Source: Siderastrea siderea
Lineage: Eukaryota; Cnidaria; Anthozoa; Scleractinia; Rhizangiidae
Assembly (NCBI GenBank): GCA_964030785.1
Contig: OZ034977.1
Location: 27,245,652-27,309,651 of the forward strand
Reading direction: 5' to 3'
DNA length: 64,000 nt
The notes beneath the pieces are model-generated. The model saw only the letters and a list, made by a program, of their open reading frames with translations, made no database searches and was not told the origin of the DNA. Of this stretch, positions 25,001 to 40,000 are shown piece after piece. The position numbers were made by a program, and so were the translations under genes. The first letter of the stretch is position 1; each line of letters begins with the position of its first letter.

Positions 25001-28000
25001 GAGTGAGCCACAATTAGTTTTAAACTGAGATACAATGGAGGACCTTGAAATTCTTAGTCAGCAAACAATAGCAGCTTTTGTTCACTACAGTTTAGAATGG
25101 ACTTTGAAGCAAAACTAAGTCATTGGTGTTTGGCTTCAAGTGTGTCCTTTTGAGTTTAAAAATAATTTTGAAGACAGATGATACATTGTCTATGATACTA
25201 AATGTTTCTCCTTGGAAGATGTTTTATAACTCGTAACTCTACTTCCCACCTCGATGCACATAATTCCGCACCCCAAAATTCATTTGTACCCTTTGTGAAC
25301 TTATAAAAAGGAGAAAGTTCTACATTTCCTTTTTTGTTAATCTTTGAAAATTCTCGGAGAATGCATGATTGAAAACGTTACTACAATCTGCAGACAACTA
25401 CGTATAATTGACTAAATTTGGGCACATTTTGGAGAAAAAGCAATTATTATTGCACATAAAACAAATCTCAGGTAGTTTGTCAATACTTAATAAGGTTCAT
25501 TGCTAGAATACACAAGTATAATTCTATTCAAAGGCATTGAAAAGCATCAGAATAGAGCAAAATGGCATTCTTGATCTGAGATTAAATCTTGAGAGCTTTC
25601 CTGCCCAAGTCACCTTATACCTAGTTTTTGAACCCGGAGATGGACCCTCAAGCGTTTAGCATTTGGACTTAGTTATACTTACACTGGACATTGAGGTACG
25701 CAATTGAATTGACAGTGGCATTCAATCCATTATTTGCTAAGCACCAGTATTTCCCAGAGTGATTCCTCATCGCGGTAAAGCTCAGTTTACTTCCAGAACC
25801 CACAGTATTCCCATCTTTGTACCATGTTATCTTCGGCACAGGGTTACCAGTAGCAGAGCAATGGAAAGTCACCTTGGCAGTTTCATTAACGGTTTGGTTT
25901 GCTACCCTTGTGGTAAGACTTGGCAAAACTAGGAAAAAATACCCTTTGTTAGGCCAGACAAGGACAAACTTAGCAGCGTTAAAGATGTTGGGGGGCTTCC
26001 CCCTAAAATTGTTGGGTGTACCTTCGCGCGCAACAGCGTGTGTTATAATAGAAGCGTTCAGTGCATATAAAATACACGCGATTTGCGTTAAACAACCCAT
26101 GTTTTTGGTGAAAGAATATAAAAAGTATTTTTCTTTGTTTCTGTCTTTGTGAAAGATAGATTTTGATTAAGGTCTGCTATGATGTGCTATGAGGCACTTT
26201 TAGACAAGAGAGCTCAAATAGCTCAATAAAATCCACGCTTACTTAGAGAGGTTCTTTCCCCCATCCTCTACCTCATGTTATGTTATGTTAACACGAAGTG
26301 ACTCCAAATACTCACACTGAACATTGAGATAAGCACTAGCATTGACCGTTGAATTCAATCCATTATCTGCAGAACACCAGTATTCTCCAGAATTATTCCT
26401 GAAGGCTTCAAAGCTCAGTTTTTCCCCTGTAGTCACAGTCTTTCCATCCTTAATCCACGTAATCGTTGGAATAGGGTTCCCGGTAGCGATGCATTGGAAT
26501 GTTGCGTTATCGGCCTCGATGACTGTCTGGCTAGTTGGCTTCGTGATTAAACTTGGGGCATCTGCAAACAATCAGAAATTGTGTACTTAAACATTTTTCC
26601 TAAATTTTACAAGTTGGACAAATCAAGTAAACTCTGAGGGCCGATTATCTAAAGGAAACCTGTGGCAAACCTATTTTAATGGTATATGGAGAAAAAGACT
26701 ACAACGATAAAAAAAAATAATAAAACATAAAACGAATGCAGATTCGAACATCAAAAATTTCACTCATTGCTTATAACTAAATCTAAAAGTTAAACTAGCC
26801 AATTAAAGCTATGAGCAGTTATTTCCTGTCCTGCTGTATATGTGCAATACGTCTGTTGTTTTCATCAAGGGAATATAAGAACCTGAAACTTATTACCCTA
26901 TTATCGCCATGCCCTCAGTAGGACACCTATGGGATTCAGGCTGCGCGCGCAGGCTTTGAACCGCCTTAACAACCCCAACCCCCTCCCAACTAGAAATAGC
27001 GTAAGCTATCTTACACTACTCTATTCAGCTGTAAAAGACTAAAAGACTGCTTCACTTGGCTTTACTAGTACTTACATTGAACGACTAAGACAGCACTAGT
27101 GTTGGCAGTTGTTGCCAGGCCATTGTCCACTGAACACCAATATTCTCCAGAATGGTTCCTAAAGGCTTCAAAACTCAGGGTGTTTCCAGTAGCCACAGTT
27201 TTGTCATCTTTAACCCATGTTATCTTTGGAAGAGGGTTACCAATGGCGGAACAATGGAATACCACTTCTGCTTTTTCAGTGACGGTTTGGTCGGCAGGTT
27301 CGCTGGTTAAGCTTGGGAAGACTGCAAAGTCGTCATGAAACGAGTAAGATTTTATTGAAAGAAAACACTAATGCGAACGTTACGAGTTTTGAGAGGTACC
27401 CATATTCATAAAGGCGGTAGAAAATTTGTTTCTCATAAAAGGAACAGTCAAGAAACACACCTCAACTCGACTACACCTCAGGATTCTCAAATTACTTTAC
27501 AGACTGCCCCATAGTCGCGTTTACTAGTTCCTCAGTAAATGTCACAATAAGCCAAATTTCTGATTATTTAAATCTTCGTTGCCAGTCACATTCCTTTCTT
27601 TTACATAAAAGAGTAACGATAAAGTCTTGGTTGTATCTGTCTCTTACGTTAAGTAATTAATGGGGATACTCACATTGTACATCAAGATTAGCACTTGCGT
27701 TAAAAGTAGCACCAAGTCCATTGTCTGCGGAACACCAATATTTTCCAGACTTAATCCTGTTAGCTACAAAGCTCAGTGTCTCTCCGGAACCCACAGTTTT
27801 CCCATCCTTGAACCATTTTATCGTTGGGATTGGATTTCCTATAGCTAAGCAGCGGAACGTTACATTGAAACCCTCCAAAATTATCTGGTCAGTTGGGCGT
27901 GTGAGTAGAGTTGGTGCAACTGCAAACAAACCAAAAGAATAACATTATAAAGTGTGTACTACTGGAATCCTAGGACTCTGGGTCTGGTCAATCTTACCTA

Positions 28001-31000
28001 TACATCGTCAGTCAACCAGTAAAGCGCCAAAAACTGACAAAAAACACTTGCCTTTGTACCGCCATTGATGGAAAAAAGTGAACGTTTGGACAGACTTTTA
28101 TGTAGTTTTGCTATTTCATTTAGCCAAACTGTATTCTCAGAAGTGGTTGTAAGGGAGGGAACATTTCGTTTTGTGAAAAGGAGGTGAGGAAGGAGCGATG
28201 GGTGGCAATTTTAGTCGCCTGAATTGTTTTCGCGACTTAATACTGTGCAGGATTTGTTTTACTAGTTTGGAAGATATGTCTCTAATTCATGTCGCTGCGA
28301 ACAACGTTTCGTTCTTGGCAAAACGTCTGAACAAATCGGGGAGGAATGGCTACCATGCAAATAGATTCACCCAGACGATTGGAGGAAACTCTGCTCGAAA
28401 TATAGGCCTTTGCCCAACCCTCTTCTCAACTTTTAAAAGTCGATAAGCTTCCAGTGGTTTGATAGCTTATTTCTCGAGCTCTTGTGTCGGTATCTGAGGT
28501 CATGGGTTTGGCTTTTGTTCAGGGCAGATTTTTTATCTATATTGGTACGTATCGCTTCAGTTGCAACACCACTCCAACGAGCTACCACGTTGTCATACTT
28601 ACATTGCACATCGAGATCGGCACTCGCATTAACAGCGTTACTCAAGCCATTGTCCACCGAACACCAGTATTTTCCAGATTGATTGCGCTGAGCTCCAAGA
28701 CTCAGTATTTCTCCAAAGCCCACTGTCTTCCCATCTTTCATCCACCTTATCTTTGGAACAGGATTACCAGTGGCCGTACAACGGAATTGGAGTTGTTCAT
28801 TCTCAATTACCTTCTTGTCAGATGGTTTTGTGATTAAATTTGGAGGAACTATTGATTAAAAAAAATTCCATTGAAAAAAATGCAGGAACGTAAAAATTTC
28901 AAAAGGTGTTGCCCACTAAAATTAAAAATTCCGGCCGGATTTTAGTTGATTGATCATTTTATTTGTAAAATGTTTTTTACAGTACAGTCTAGGACTGGGA
29001 AATGCTACCATACAAACAATTCCTTTTAGGTACATGATCCGTAATAATGACTCATAATTGTTCAAACGCTTTCTTAATCATCATCTTCTCGCCAATTTTT
29101 GATTTTATGCGGACTATTTTTATCCCAGTCTCTATACTTTTATGCTCCCTTTTCTGAAAATGTTTCTCACTGGATTTTGCCATGAAAGATATACTCACAT
29201 TGTACATCAAGCTCAGCACTTGCGTTCACAGCAGCACTCAGTCCATTGTCCACTGAACACCAGTATTTTCCAGAATGATTCCTGTTCACTACAAAGCTGA
29301 ATACACCTCCTGAAGCCACAGACATCCCATCTTTAAGCCACTCGATCTTTGGGGTTGGGTTTCCAGTGGCGGTACACATAAAAGTGACATTGGTACCTTC
29401 CAAGATGGTCTTGTTAGTTGGACTTTTGAGTAAACTTGGTGGAACTGTGAGAAAAAGTCATTTTATTACATTTAAAAGGCACGCTAACTGCGTAAATTAG
29501 AAGCAAGAAAATTCATTCTAACTGTACTATATTAATCGCGCTTTAGTTTTCATTGCCACCTAGAAATGGAAAAGATAATACATTGCTCCCCATCACGATA
29601 ATTTCCGTCATCACTACATAATTGGAGGTACCATATGTTTTGTTCAAAATAAACGCAAACTGTTTGGAATGGTTGATGACGTTAGATCAGAATTGAAGAA
29701 ACACTTTAATTTCAAGCGTTCGATTTACGGCAGAGTATAACAAAATAATCCAACTAGACAAACGACTTTCAATGTTTTGTGAAAGACATGAATTGGTTCA
29801 TTTCGTAAAAATGAATTTTCAGAAAACCTTGAATTAGTCTCCGGTATTTTATCATATAGATAACGGGTGGAAATGTTGTTAAGTTGATTACCAAAGCAAA
29901 TGTTTCTATTCAAAAGAACGTTCCTCTTGCCATCATTTTCTTGCAGCCTCTCTACTCGCAGGATATTTAGTAAATAAACCGTTCCGGCGGCTGGTGTATC
30001 AGAGGATATTGCCCGAGGCTGAAAGATTGTCCGGAAAACAAACAGTCCAATTTTGTACCACGGGATGTGTTTCGTCCAAAGAGCGTAAGCGAAAATTAAT
30101 CGGTGGGTTATAAGAGTTGATTGCGTATTAGCAGGGGGCCAATCAGCTCTGGCTTTCTCATATCCAGAGGCTGTGTATGTAGTAATTAAGAATTATTTGT
30201 CACTGAAGTGGAGGTGAATAATTGTCTTAGTATATTTTAAAACCGTGAATAATCATGACCAAATAGCTCTTTTTTTTCCTGAGAAATGAGGAAAAACTCA
30301 CAAGCGAAACCCAGAACAATGCCATGATGCAGCAGATACTATCCCAACTTTGAGTAGCCAATAAGAGCACGCACTGTCCACTAGTTCGGTGTACACTAAT
30401 CATATTTAACTGTTTGCAATAATTAGTGGGGGAAATGCTTAAATTACTCACAATGTACATCGAGTTCAGCACTAGCATTGACAGGTTGTCCCAGGCCATT
30501 GTCTGCTGAGCACCAGTATTTTCCGGAATCTTTCCTTTGGACTCCAATATTAAGTGAGTCTCCGTTACCTACAGTCTTCCCATCTTTAATCCATGTTATC
30601 TTCGGAACAGGGTTGCCAATGGCGGTACAATGGAATTGAGATTGCTCATTTTCAGTGACCGTCTGATCCGTTGGCTTGATTGTTAAAGCTGGTGGAACTG
30701 TTGATTAAAAGCAATGTGTGCATATGAATAATGTCATTTGCATTAATTGTTGGGCAACGTCATTTCTAAGGATGCAACAGCAGTTCAGAATCCTGAGGAC
30801 TACAGTTTTTTTATGATTTGTTACAATGCTTTTACAAATTACGTGAAGTTAGAACGATGAAACTCCGTTGATTTAAGAATAGAAGGTAAGTTACGCGGAG
30901 GCAAAATAATCGAAAATATACGTTTCAAACAACTCCATATACATGCATGCATGCATGCATGTATTTATTGCGGTCACCCCTTACTAAACACAGTTTACTT

Positions 31001-34000
31001 AACATTTTCCGCATTTAATAGATTTGACTTAACCTTCCAGGAATTAGCAAATGCAAGGTGTTGTACACATAAATTCAGTGCAGTTTTTTTTAAACTGTCA
31101 AACACGATATTCTGTTTATATAGTGGCACATGTCTTTCAGGACGAAGTTTGATTTAGTTTAAAGGGTTTTCTTGCTAAAGCAGCATGATTAATAGATTTT
31201 CATAGGTTCTTTTTGTGACTACTTGAACTATTGAGGGGTGTATCAGTCAATTAAAACTAAAAGTAGACGTCTTATACATCCTGAGTGTAGTTTTGATGCT
31301 TACATTGCACATCAAGCTTTGCGCTCGCCTTCACAGTTACATTCAAGCCATTTTCCGCTGAACACCAGTATTGTCCTGAATGATTCCTATCAGTTACAAA
31401 GCTCAGTGTGTCGTTTGTACCCACAGTCTTCCCATCTTTAGTCCAGGATATCTTTGGTGTTGGGTTTCCGGTTGCATTGCAGTGGAATATTACAGTAGCT
31501 CCCTCAGTAATGGTTTTATCACTTGGTCTTGAGGTTAAGTTTGGTGCATCTGCAATAAATAGCATTCGAGTAGAGCTAAATTATGCTGTTAATGCACAGT
31601 TTGGTAATTTATAACATTTTTTGATGTATTGTTGCTGACTTTCATCAATAGAGAACATGAACCTTAAGTGACAAAACTTTGACGTCCCGGGCGTTTCAGT
31701 CGACAACTTGAAGTGTTGTTTTCTCTTCATTGGAGCAATAAAGAGAAAACAATAGTTATTGAAACAATAACGTTAGCATGCCGTATTATTCAAAATAACA
31801 CACTGCAAGCAAATGTGGCGAAAAACAATGACATTTTGGGCGTTATAATGTTCACTTTTCTGTAGGCCAAACAAAAGGCATATCATCATCTTATAAGAAA
31901 ACCTCGTTTCCTACTGTCATAATATCGATTTCAGTTACTCACACTGTACGTTCAGGTGGGCACTAGCTTTGACAGTATCATTTAGTCCATTTTCTGCATG
32001 ACACCAGTATTCTCCAGAATGTTCTCTTTTGACTTCAAGGCTCAGTATGTCTTCTGTGCCCACAGTCTTCCCATCTTTAATCCATGTTATCCTCGGAACA
32101 GGGTTACCAGTGGCGGAACAGTGAATTGTAACGCTTTGATTTTCATAGACTGTCTGATTGGATGGCTTGGTGATTATACTTGGGAAAACTATTAAATAAA
32201 TAAGACGAGCATTAAGCGTTTATGTACCCAAGACCCAAACAAGCAAATGATGCTAAATAAGTGGCAAACATTACTCTATGAAAGTACTTGAAGATAAAGT
32301 AGATAACCCAGATGAAAGGGGTTTAACAGGGATGTAACACGTGATAGGGTATGGTTTTCAGAGAATTTTAAAGTCCTGAAAAGCGCATGACATTTTCGAA
32401 ATTTGGAATTAGTACCAGTTGATCCACAAATGCTGACTTCATCTTCTTACGAACATAATCTCTCAACATCGGTCATCGGTTATTAAGCAAAATCAGGTAA
32501 AATGTTGTCAGTATGGAACAATTTGCGATTCCAACGCCATTCTGTGACCATCTTAAACAGGGTCCTAATGCGCAGCATTCTGTCTTAAATGAGGTAGGGA
32601 AAAGAAAAGAAAGTTAAAAAGGTAGGTATCTTCCATAGAGCACCCCACCCCGCAGGGATCGCCTATTTTCTTGCCTTAACGTCCACTATTTCATAACTCA
32701 TTCTAAAAAATGGACCAAAGGTTACAACAATAAATTGATACATACACTGAACATCAACATCGGCACTCGCATTGGCAGGATTGGCAGGTTCACTCAGCCC
32801 ATTATCTGCTGAACACCAATATTTTCCAGAATGATTTCGTTTGGCTTCAAAGCTCAGTGAGTCGTTTGTGCCAACAATGTTCCCATCTTTAGTCCACGTT
32901 ATCTTTGGCGCTGGGTTACCTGTGGCGTTGCAATAGAGCGTCACGGTGGAACCCTCAATGATGGTCTTGTTTTCTGGTTTTGACTTGATGCTTGGTAAAA
33001 CTGCAAGAAACAGCATCATTAATTAGACAACTTACAATTGCCGATGTAATTAAGCTCACGGTTTACAAATATATATCATTCATTATTCGTTGCATGCATC
33101 GATACTCGAGTACAAACTGGAGGCAATAATGTCCCTTAAATATGTCATCAATCAATGCTCATCAATGCTCAATGCTCAATGCATCAATGCTCGAGTACAA
33201 ACAGGAGGCAATAATGTCCCTTGAATATATCATTTTCACTGAGAAATTTTGATGATTATTGAAGAGTTAGTGGTACCAAATGCTATGGATTAAGACGTCT
33301 CCTTTTCACGATCATTGTCCCTTACCGAGCTGACATTAATAAAGAGTTAATTTTCGTGTCGTGGCTATTTGTTTGGAAATGTTAAAGAAAGGGTAACAGC
33401 CAAACTTTTGGGACTTCAATAAGTCCATGAATGACGATGAAGATAAAGAGCTTTTTCCTTACAAGGAAGCCCTCGACAGCATGCATGGGGAAAACCAGTC
33501 AAGAACTTCGCACAAGATGGTCAGTAGTGTAGCAGCTCTCGTAAGCTTGTAATTCTAGTGGTCCTCTAGTGTAGCAGCTGCTATTGTGTTTGGGGCTAGG
33601 GGTATTGTTCATATTGTTTGTTCTATTGTTTTCTCGAAGGGTAGCGAGCCATTCATGTGAGACCTTGCGAGAGCTGCTACATCACCCAAGATGGTCAGTA
33701 TATGATATACAAACTCGCACAGTTTGAGCATTAAAGAGGCTTGTTCGTTTGTTTTCACTCAAATGCAATGACAACCCTTGACCAGTTCTGAAATAGTCAG
33801 GCACGAAAGAAGCGGCTTTCTGATTGCTCGAGCAACTAAGATATGCAGCCTTGATACGTTGAGTGTAGTTCAGCTGGGGACATTGCGGGTTCAAATTTCC
33901 CGCATGTTGAATGAAACAAGTGCGTAATAAGTATTAGAGACATATTTATCAATCGCCGACATCGCTACGACGTTGCCATACTTACATTGCACATCGAGAT

Positions 34001-37000
34001 CAGCGCTTGCATTAACAGCTGCACCTAAACCATTGCTAGCTGAACACCAGTATTTTCCAGAATGGCTTCTGTTGGTTTTTAAGCTCAATGTTTCCCCCTC
34101 TGCTAAAGTATTCCCATCTCTAATCCATGTTATCGTTGGGGTTGGATTTCCAATGGCAGCACAAAGGAATTTAACTTCTTGATTTTCAATGAGTGTCTGA
34201 TCAGAGGGTCGGGTGGTTAAACTTGGCGGAACTGTAAGAAACAATGTTTTTACAATTTAGTTAAATGTAATTACAACGATTTTCCCACGGTAATGATGTA
34301 GACAGATGAACACAGAATTACTCATAAGCCCTTCTGAGATCTTCCATCTTTGAAAAACAGTGTATATGCTTGAAACGAAGGGGAAGTTCATAGTTTTAGG
34401 CATATGTATCGTTGTATTATCACTGGTTTTATCCATGCTAACATAAGGGATAGCAACAATGTCTTAAAGCACGCGAGAGAATTTCTATAATAAGACTGTG
34501 TTTGGGCATCTAGCACTCAAAACATATATGCTTATAAAAACTAATAAAACCAGAAGAGGGTATGAAATAATGAACGTACACTGGACATCAAGAGTGACAC
34601 TAGCATTGACAGTTGAATTCAATCCATTCTCAGCTGAACACCAGTACATTCCAGAGTCATTCCTGTTGGATTGAAAGCTCAAAGTATCCCCTGTGCTCAC
34701 AGTCTTCCCATCCTTGGTCCAAGTTATTTTTGGTGCTGGGTTGCCTGTTGCATTACAGTGGAATGTTGCGGTGTCTGTCTCAATAATTCTCTGATCAGTC
34801 GGCTTTGTGATCAAACTTGGAGGGACTGTGAAAAAAAGGAGAACATGCAAGCTATTAAGTCGATATTTATGCGAACATACGCACTTTTTATGATTGCGAT
34901 TGTTGACCTGTTTAAAGGGAGTAACAGCATCGTTTATAAAATCCGAAAAATTTTCTTTACCTTGTGGGGACCACATTTTCTCACTGTAGCAGTGCTCAGT
35001 AGGAGACTAATTGGTTTTCTTTTGACATTTAAATTTACACTACAGAGTGATAATCTCTGAATTCACAGTTGTATATCCAGTCTTGCTTGGCACATTTCAT
35101 TTACCCCTAACAATAAACTCAGTCTGGGAGTCAGTCAATGTGAGGAAAAATAGTGATTGGATCCCTTACTTCCGGATGCCAACTCAAGACATTTGTCGGA
35201 GATCATGCACCCTTATAATAAACCACAGGACCATTTCTGATGCTAAAAAGTAAACCAACTGTGCAAGTTGTTTTTGATAGTGAGTGGCAGTGGAGGGTCA
35301 TGGGTTTCGACTCTTGTCAGTTTTTTTCTTTATAGTGTCACCCTTGTGACAAACAGGACGCCAGTTTACCTATTCAGCAACATGAAAGAGCGCCACATTT
35401 ACCATAACCACTGTCTTTGTGAAATCATATCTTAGTCAGCCATACTCACACTGGACATCCAGGTTTGCACTGGCATTAACAGTTATGTTCAATTCGTTCT
35501 CCACTGAGCACCAGTATTCTCCAGAATGGTCTCTTTTGGCTGTAAATTTCAGTTTTTCTCCTGTGCCCACAGTCTTTCCATCCTTAATCCATCGTATCTT
35601 TGGAACAGGATTACCAGTGGCAGCACAATGCAAGGTTATTTCTTCGTTTTCAACCACTGTCCGATCAGAAGGTTTGCTGCTCAAACTTGGTGGAACTATA
35701 ACAAAACAATAAAAATAATGAAGCTGATAACTATGCTGCTGAGAAAAACAATCAGGCTACAACAGGTGGTTTTGGTTTCCCCTGCGCTGGGAAAGGACTT
35801 TCTTATATGGTCTGCACCGGGTTGCCCGCTGGACATGGAGTGGTTTTCGGCCGCTCTGTCCTGAACAGGGTGTGTATTTCAGTATATAATTTCAATGGAG
35901 GTATCTGAATAGGGTCTGAGCTTGTCATAAACGTTCGTCGTCGTTAAATATGGCTTATACAGTATTTAGCAGTCCAAGATCGGAGCCTTTTGCCGGTCTT
36001 AAAAACACTTTCCAGTTGTATAAAGAAAGAGGCTGTGTACTTTGTTATTTGCCCTAAACAGGAACCTAAAATAGAGGGCGTTGTCCTTCACAGGGTACGT
36101 ATTTTAGCCTTGATTGTTCCTAAACAGGGCCATGGTCTCAAACATTCAGCGGCACCTCTATACCCACCTCTGTTGGCACCTCTTGGTTGGCACCTCTGTT
36201 GCCCGTGTAAATCGAGATATTCTTAATATAAATTTAAATTAGTGTCTTTGGGCTTGAAGTAGAAAATGGGAAAAAATCCTAAGACGTTTCGAGACTGCTG
36301 TCTCTTCTTCAGTGAGAAATAATGCCGTTAACCAGTAACGCGCGTTGGTTAACTTTGAAAGTCACAAGACCTTACAACCGAGTGGAATGAACATTGACTT
36401 TGCATTTCTCTGATTGTTACTTTTTAGCGCGCGCGCGTGTGTCTTAGATACATTTTTGACTTTCAAGATTAACCGACGAGCGTTACTGGTTAATGGCATT
36501 ATTTCTCACTGAAGAAGAGACAGCAGTCTCGAGACGTCTGAGGATTTTTTCCCATTTTCTACTTCAAGCGCAGAGACCTCTATACCCAAACATGCGTCAA
36601 GTTCCCTTTCCCCTAGCCCTCAGATGGTTTTGTTCTTTTTTAACAGACTGGATATAGATGCAAACATTAGATGTTTTCAATTCTCAATTAATTCAGTTGT
36701 ATTTCAGCAGCTCTTATTTTAACACTTACACTGCACATCAAGGTAAGCACTGGCGTTGACAGCCTTGTTTATCCCATTGTCTGCTGAGCACCAGTATTCT
36801 CCAGACTGATTCCTGAAGGCTGCAAATGTCAGCGCCTCTGCTGTACTCACAGTCTTTCCATCTTTAGTCCACGTTATATCTGCAGTTGGGTTCCCTGTTG
36901 CAGAACAACGCAATGTTGCAATGGCACCCTCGACGACAGTCGTGTTGGTTGGTATCGTAGTTAAACTTGGTGGAACTGTAACAAAATCAAATTCAAAATA

Positions 37001-40000
37001 AGATTAGCTCCTTTTGTCGTGAACATTCGTAACATCGACACCTTCGTTAGGAAGTAATTTAAAGGGGACCTCTCTAAAAAAAGTTTCCTCACTTACACAG
37101 AACATCAAGAGTAGCACTAGCATTGACTGTTACACCAAGACCATTCTCCACCGTACACCAGTATTTTCCTGAATGACTCTTCAGCGTTTTGAGGGTCAGT
37201 GCGTTTCCTTCACCCACAGTCTTCCCATCTTTGCTCCATGATATCTTTGGCACAGGGTTACCAGTGGCGGCACAATGCAGTGTCAGTTGATCTTTTTCGA
37301 CGACTGTGTGGTCAAGTGGCTTGGTAATCAAACTTGGTGGAACTGAAATCAAAGCAATCAATACTTAGGGAAATAACTGCAAGCCTGAAGCAGGTGATAA
37401 AAAATTAAAAAAAAACGTTTTCTTCAGTGGCAGAAAAGGTGTTTCGTCAACGATTTTGATTGTGATATGGATTTGAAGATAATGGATCGTCGTGAAGTGA
37501 TATTGCCCTTAAAGAGGTTAAATGGTACAATATTGGACACCATACAGAGGTTAAAGGGTAAAAATACATATATTTCTTCTGCCTAAACAAAAAAACAAGA
37601 TCCTTCTAAATACAAAATCACTTATAAGTGAGAGATCGCCTCTCTCGAGACAAGATGCAAGATGCAAGAACAATCACGTTCAAAACAATTCACGTTCCTA
37701 CAATTCTCTGGAGAAATTGTTTTTACAATATGCCTCGCCGTGTGTGGATTAATAACCGATTTACAAGAAAGATGATACACATTAAAGTAATAAAACCTTT
37801 AAAAAGCAAACTACTTTTTTTAGGTCTAATTTAAGAAATTAGTCAATAAATCTTCTGATATTTGCATAACTCCCAGAAAAGTAATTGAGAACACTTAGTT
37901 CCACCTCCACCTCCGCCTCCGCCTTTTTTCTCTTTTCTCTTGTGTTCTAAAATGCTTATCCCTTCCACAATATACTACATGGTTTTACGTTCTTTATTTG
38001 CTCATCATTACTTACACTGAACGTCGAGATTGGCACTCTCTATGACGGTGGCATTCAAGCCATTGTCCGCTGAACACAAGTATTCCCCAGAATGATTCCT
38101 GTGCGTTACAAATCTCAGCGTGTCTTCTGTTCCCACAGTCTTACCATCCTTGGTCCATGTTATCTTTGGAACTGGGTTTCCGGTGGCATTGCAGTAGAAT
38201 GTAACAGTGCCAGTTTCGATAACTGTTTGGTTTGATGGCTTTCGTGTTAAACTTGGCAGAACTGTAATAAACAAATATAAATTCATCAGTATAAACCGGA
38301 CGGTTGTTGCAATCGCCAATTGGCGACCGATTCATTTGAAAATGCGGTTCACTGTTTTAAGCCTTAGGCCCTCAATCTCCGGATCACAATAAGGTTTTCC
38401 AGCATGAAGCAATTGAAAGTATATTTGCCCCCCCCCCCCCCCCCTCATAGACTGCGATGCTTAGACATCGGGGGATTACCGTTTTTCCGCTGCATTCTAG
38501 GTTTTCCCATTCAGTTCGCCACTTCTTATTAGTGTTCATATTAGAATACCAGGGCAAATTTCTCGTCTGAGGGACAATAAAACGGAGAAGATTCTTGAGC
38601 AACGACACGCTATCACCAACAGACCACAGCGCCTCTCCAAAGGAATAAGGTCTTTTGATAACTTCTCATCAAACCAACGGCATTTTGTGGCGTGAGAAAA
38701 AACGTTACGGTCCCATAGTGACATTTACTTTAAAATTGATTAAGAAATGACTTCAAATCAAGCGATGCTGTTTTCGGCCATCTACTGCGAAGTACAATAT
38801 TTGCAAGTTGCATTGGTATGGCCATTTTTTAAAGAACCCCTTATGGCCTGGCTCCGTGTCATTAGTCCAGGCTTTTGAAAGGGCGTTTCACATCCCCAAA
38901 ACAAAAAGAAAAACAAATTTACAAATAGTTGAATCCCCGGTTCTTTAGTAAATGGCCACTAAAGAAACAACTCTTATAAGACTTTAAATTGCACTTACTA
39001 AACTGTTAGTCCAAAATCATCGACACGCAACGTTGTATTAGTTCCCAAGTTGTTTTGGTCTAGAGCACATCATAATTTCCAGGCAGTTCCAAAACATCTT
39101 AATTTGACTGTCAAATTGTTTAATTTCGGCTCGCGTCATATTACATCCAAATCTGCAAACCATGTAGTCCATGACATGTACACAAAGTATAACTATCACT
39201 ATCAGAATGATGTTGTCATACTCACACAGCACATTGAGTATATGATATACAAACTCGCACAGTTTGAGCATTAAAGAGGCTCGTTCGTTTGTTTTCACTG
39301 AAATGCAATGGCAATCCTTGACCAGTTCTGAAATAGTCAGGCATGAAAGAAGCGGCTTTCTGATTGTTCGAGCAACTAAGATATGAAGCCTTGATACGTT
39401 GAGTGTAGTTCAGCTGGGGACACTGTGGGTTCAAATTTCCCGCATGTTGAATGAAAGAAGTGCGTAATAAGTATTAGAAACATATTTATCAATCGCCGAC
39501 ATCGCCACGACGTTGCCATACTTACATTGCACATCGAGATCAGCGCTTGCATTAACAGCTGCACCTAAACCATTGCTAGCTGAACACCAGTATTTTCCAG
39601 AATGGCTTCTGTTGGTTTTTAAGCTCAATGTTTCCCCCTCTGCTAAAGTATTCCCATCTCTAATCCATGTTATCGTTGGGGTTGGATTTCCAATGGCAGC
39701 ACAAAGGAATTTAACTTCTTGATTTTCAATGAGTGTCTGATCAGAGGGTCGGGTGGTTAAACTTGGCGGAACTGTAAGAAACAATGTTTTTACAATTTAG
39801 TTAAATGTAATTACAACGATTTTCCCACGGTAATGATGTAGACAGATGAACACAGAATTACTCATAAGCCCTTCTGAGATCTTCCATCTTTGAAAAACAG
39901 TGTATATGCTTGAAACGAAGGGGAAGTTCATAGTTTTAGGCATATGTATCGTTGTATTATCACTGGTTTTATCCATGCTAACATAAGGGATAGCAACAAT

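Larger units (their letters stand above)
24391..33512 (-). other. Introns of cassettes 30-41
   Basis: The gaps are about 240 to 1,000 bp. I saw a short ATGC repeat at 30945-30962 and a small direct repeat at 33103-33235 (listed separately). No other element or gene was recognised. A plus-strand 82-codon frame at 28198-28446 has no domain signature. Confidence 0.55.
33699..39238. repeat. 5.5-kb tandem block, copy 1 (cassettes 24-29)
   Basis: The block of 5,540 bp holds cassette types A to F plus the last 13 bp of type G at its right edge. It is close to identical to copy 2 across exons and introns. It retains about 30 bp near 35300 (TTCGACTCTTGTCAG region) that copies 2 and 3 lack. Confidence 0.92.
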
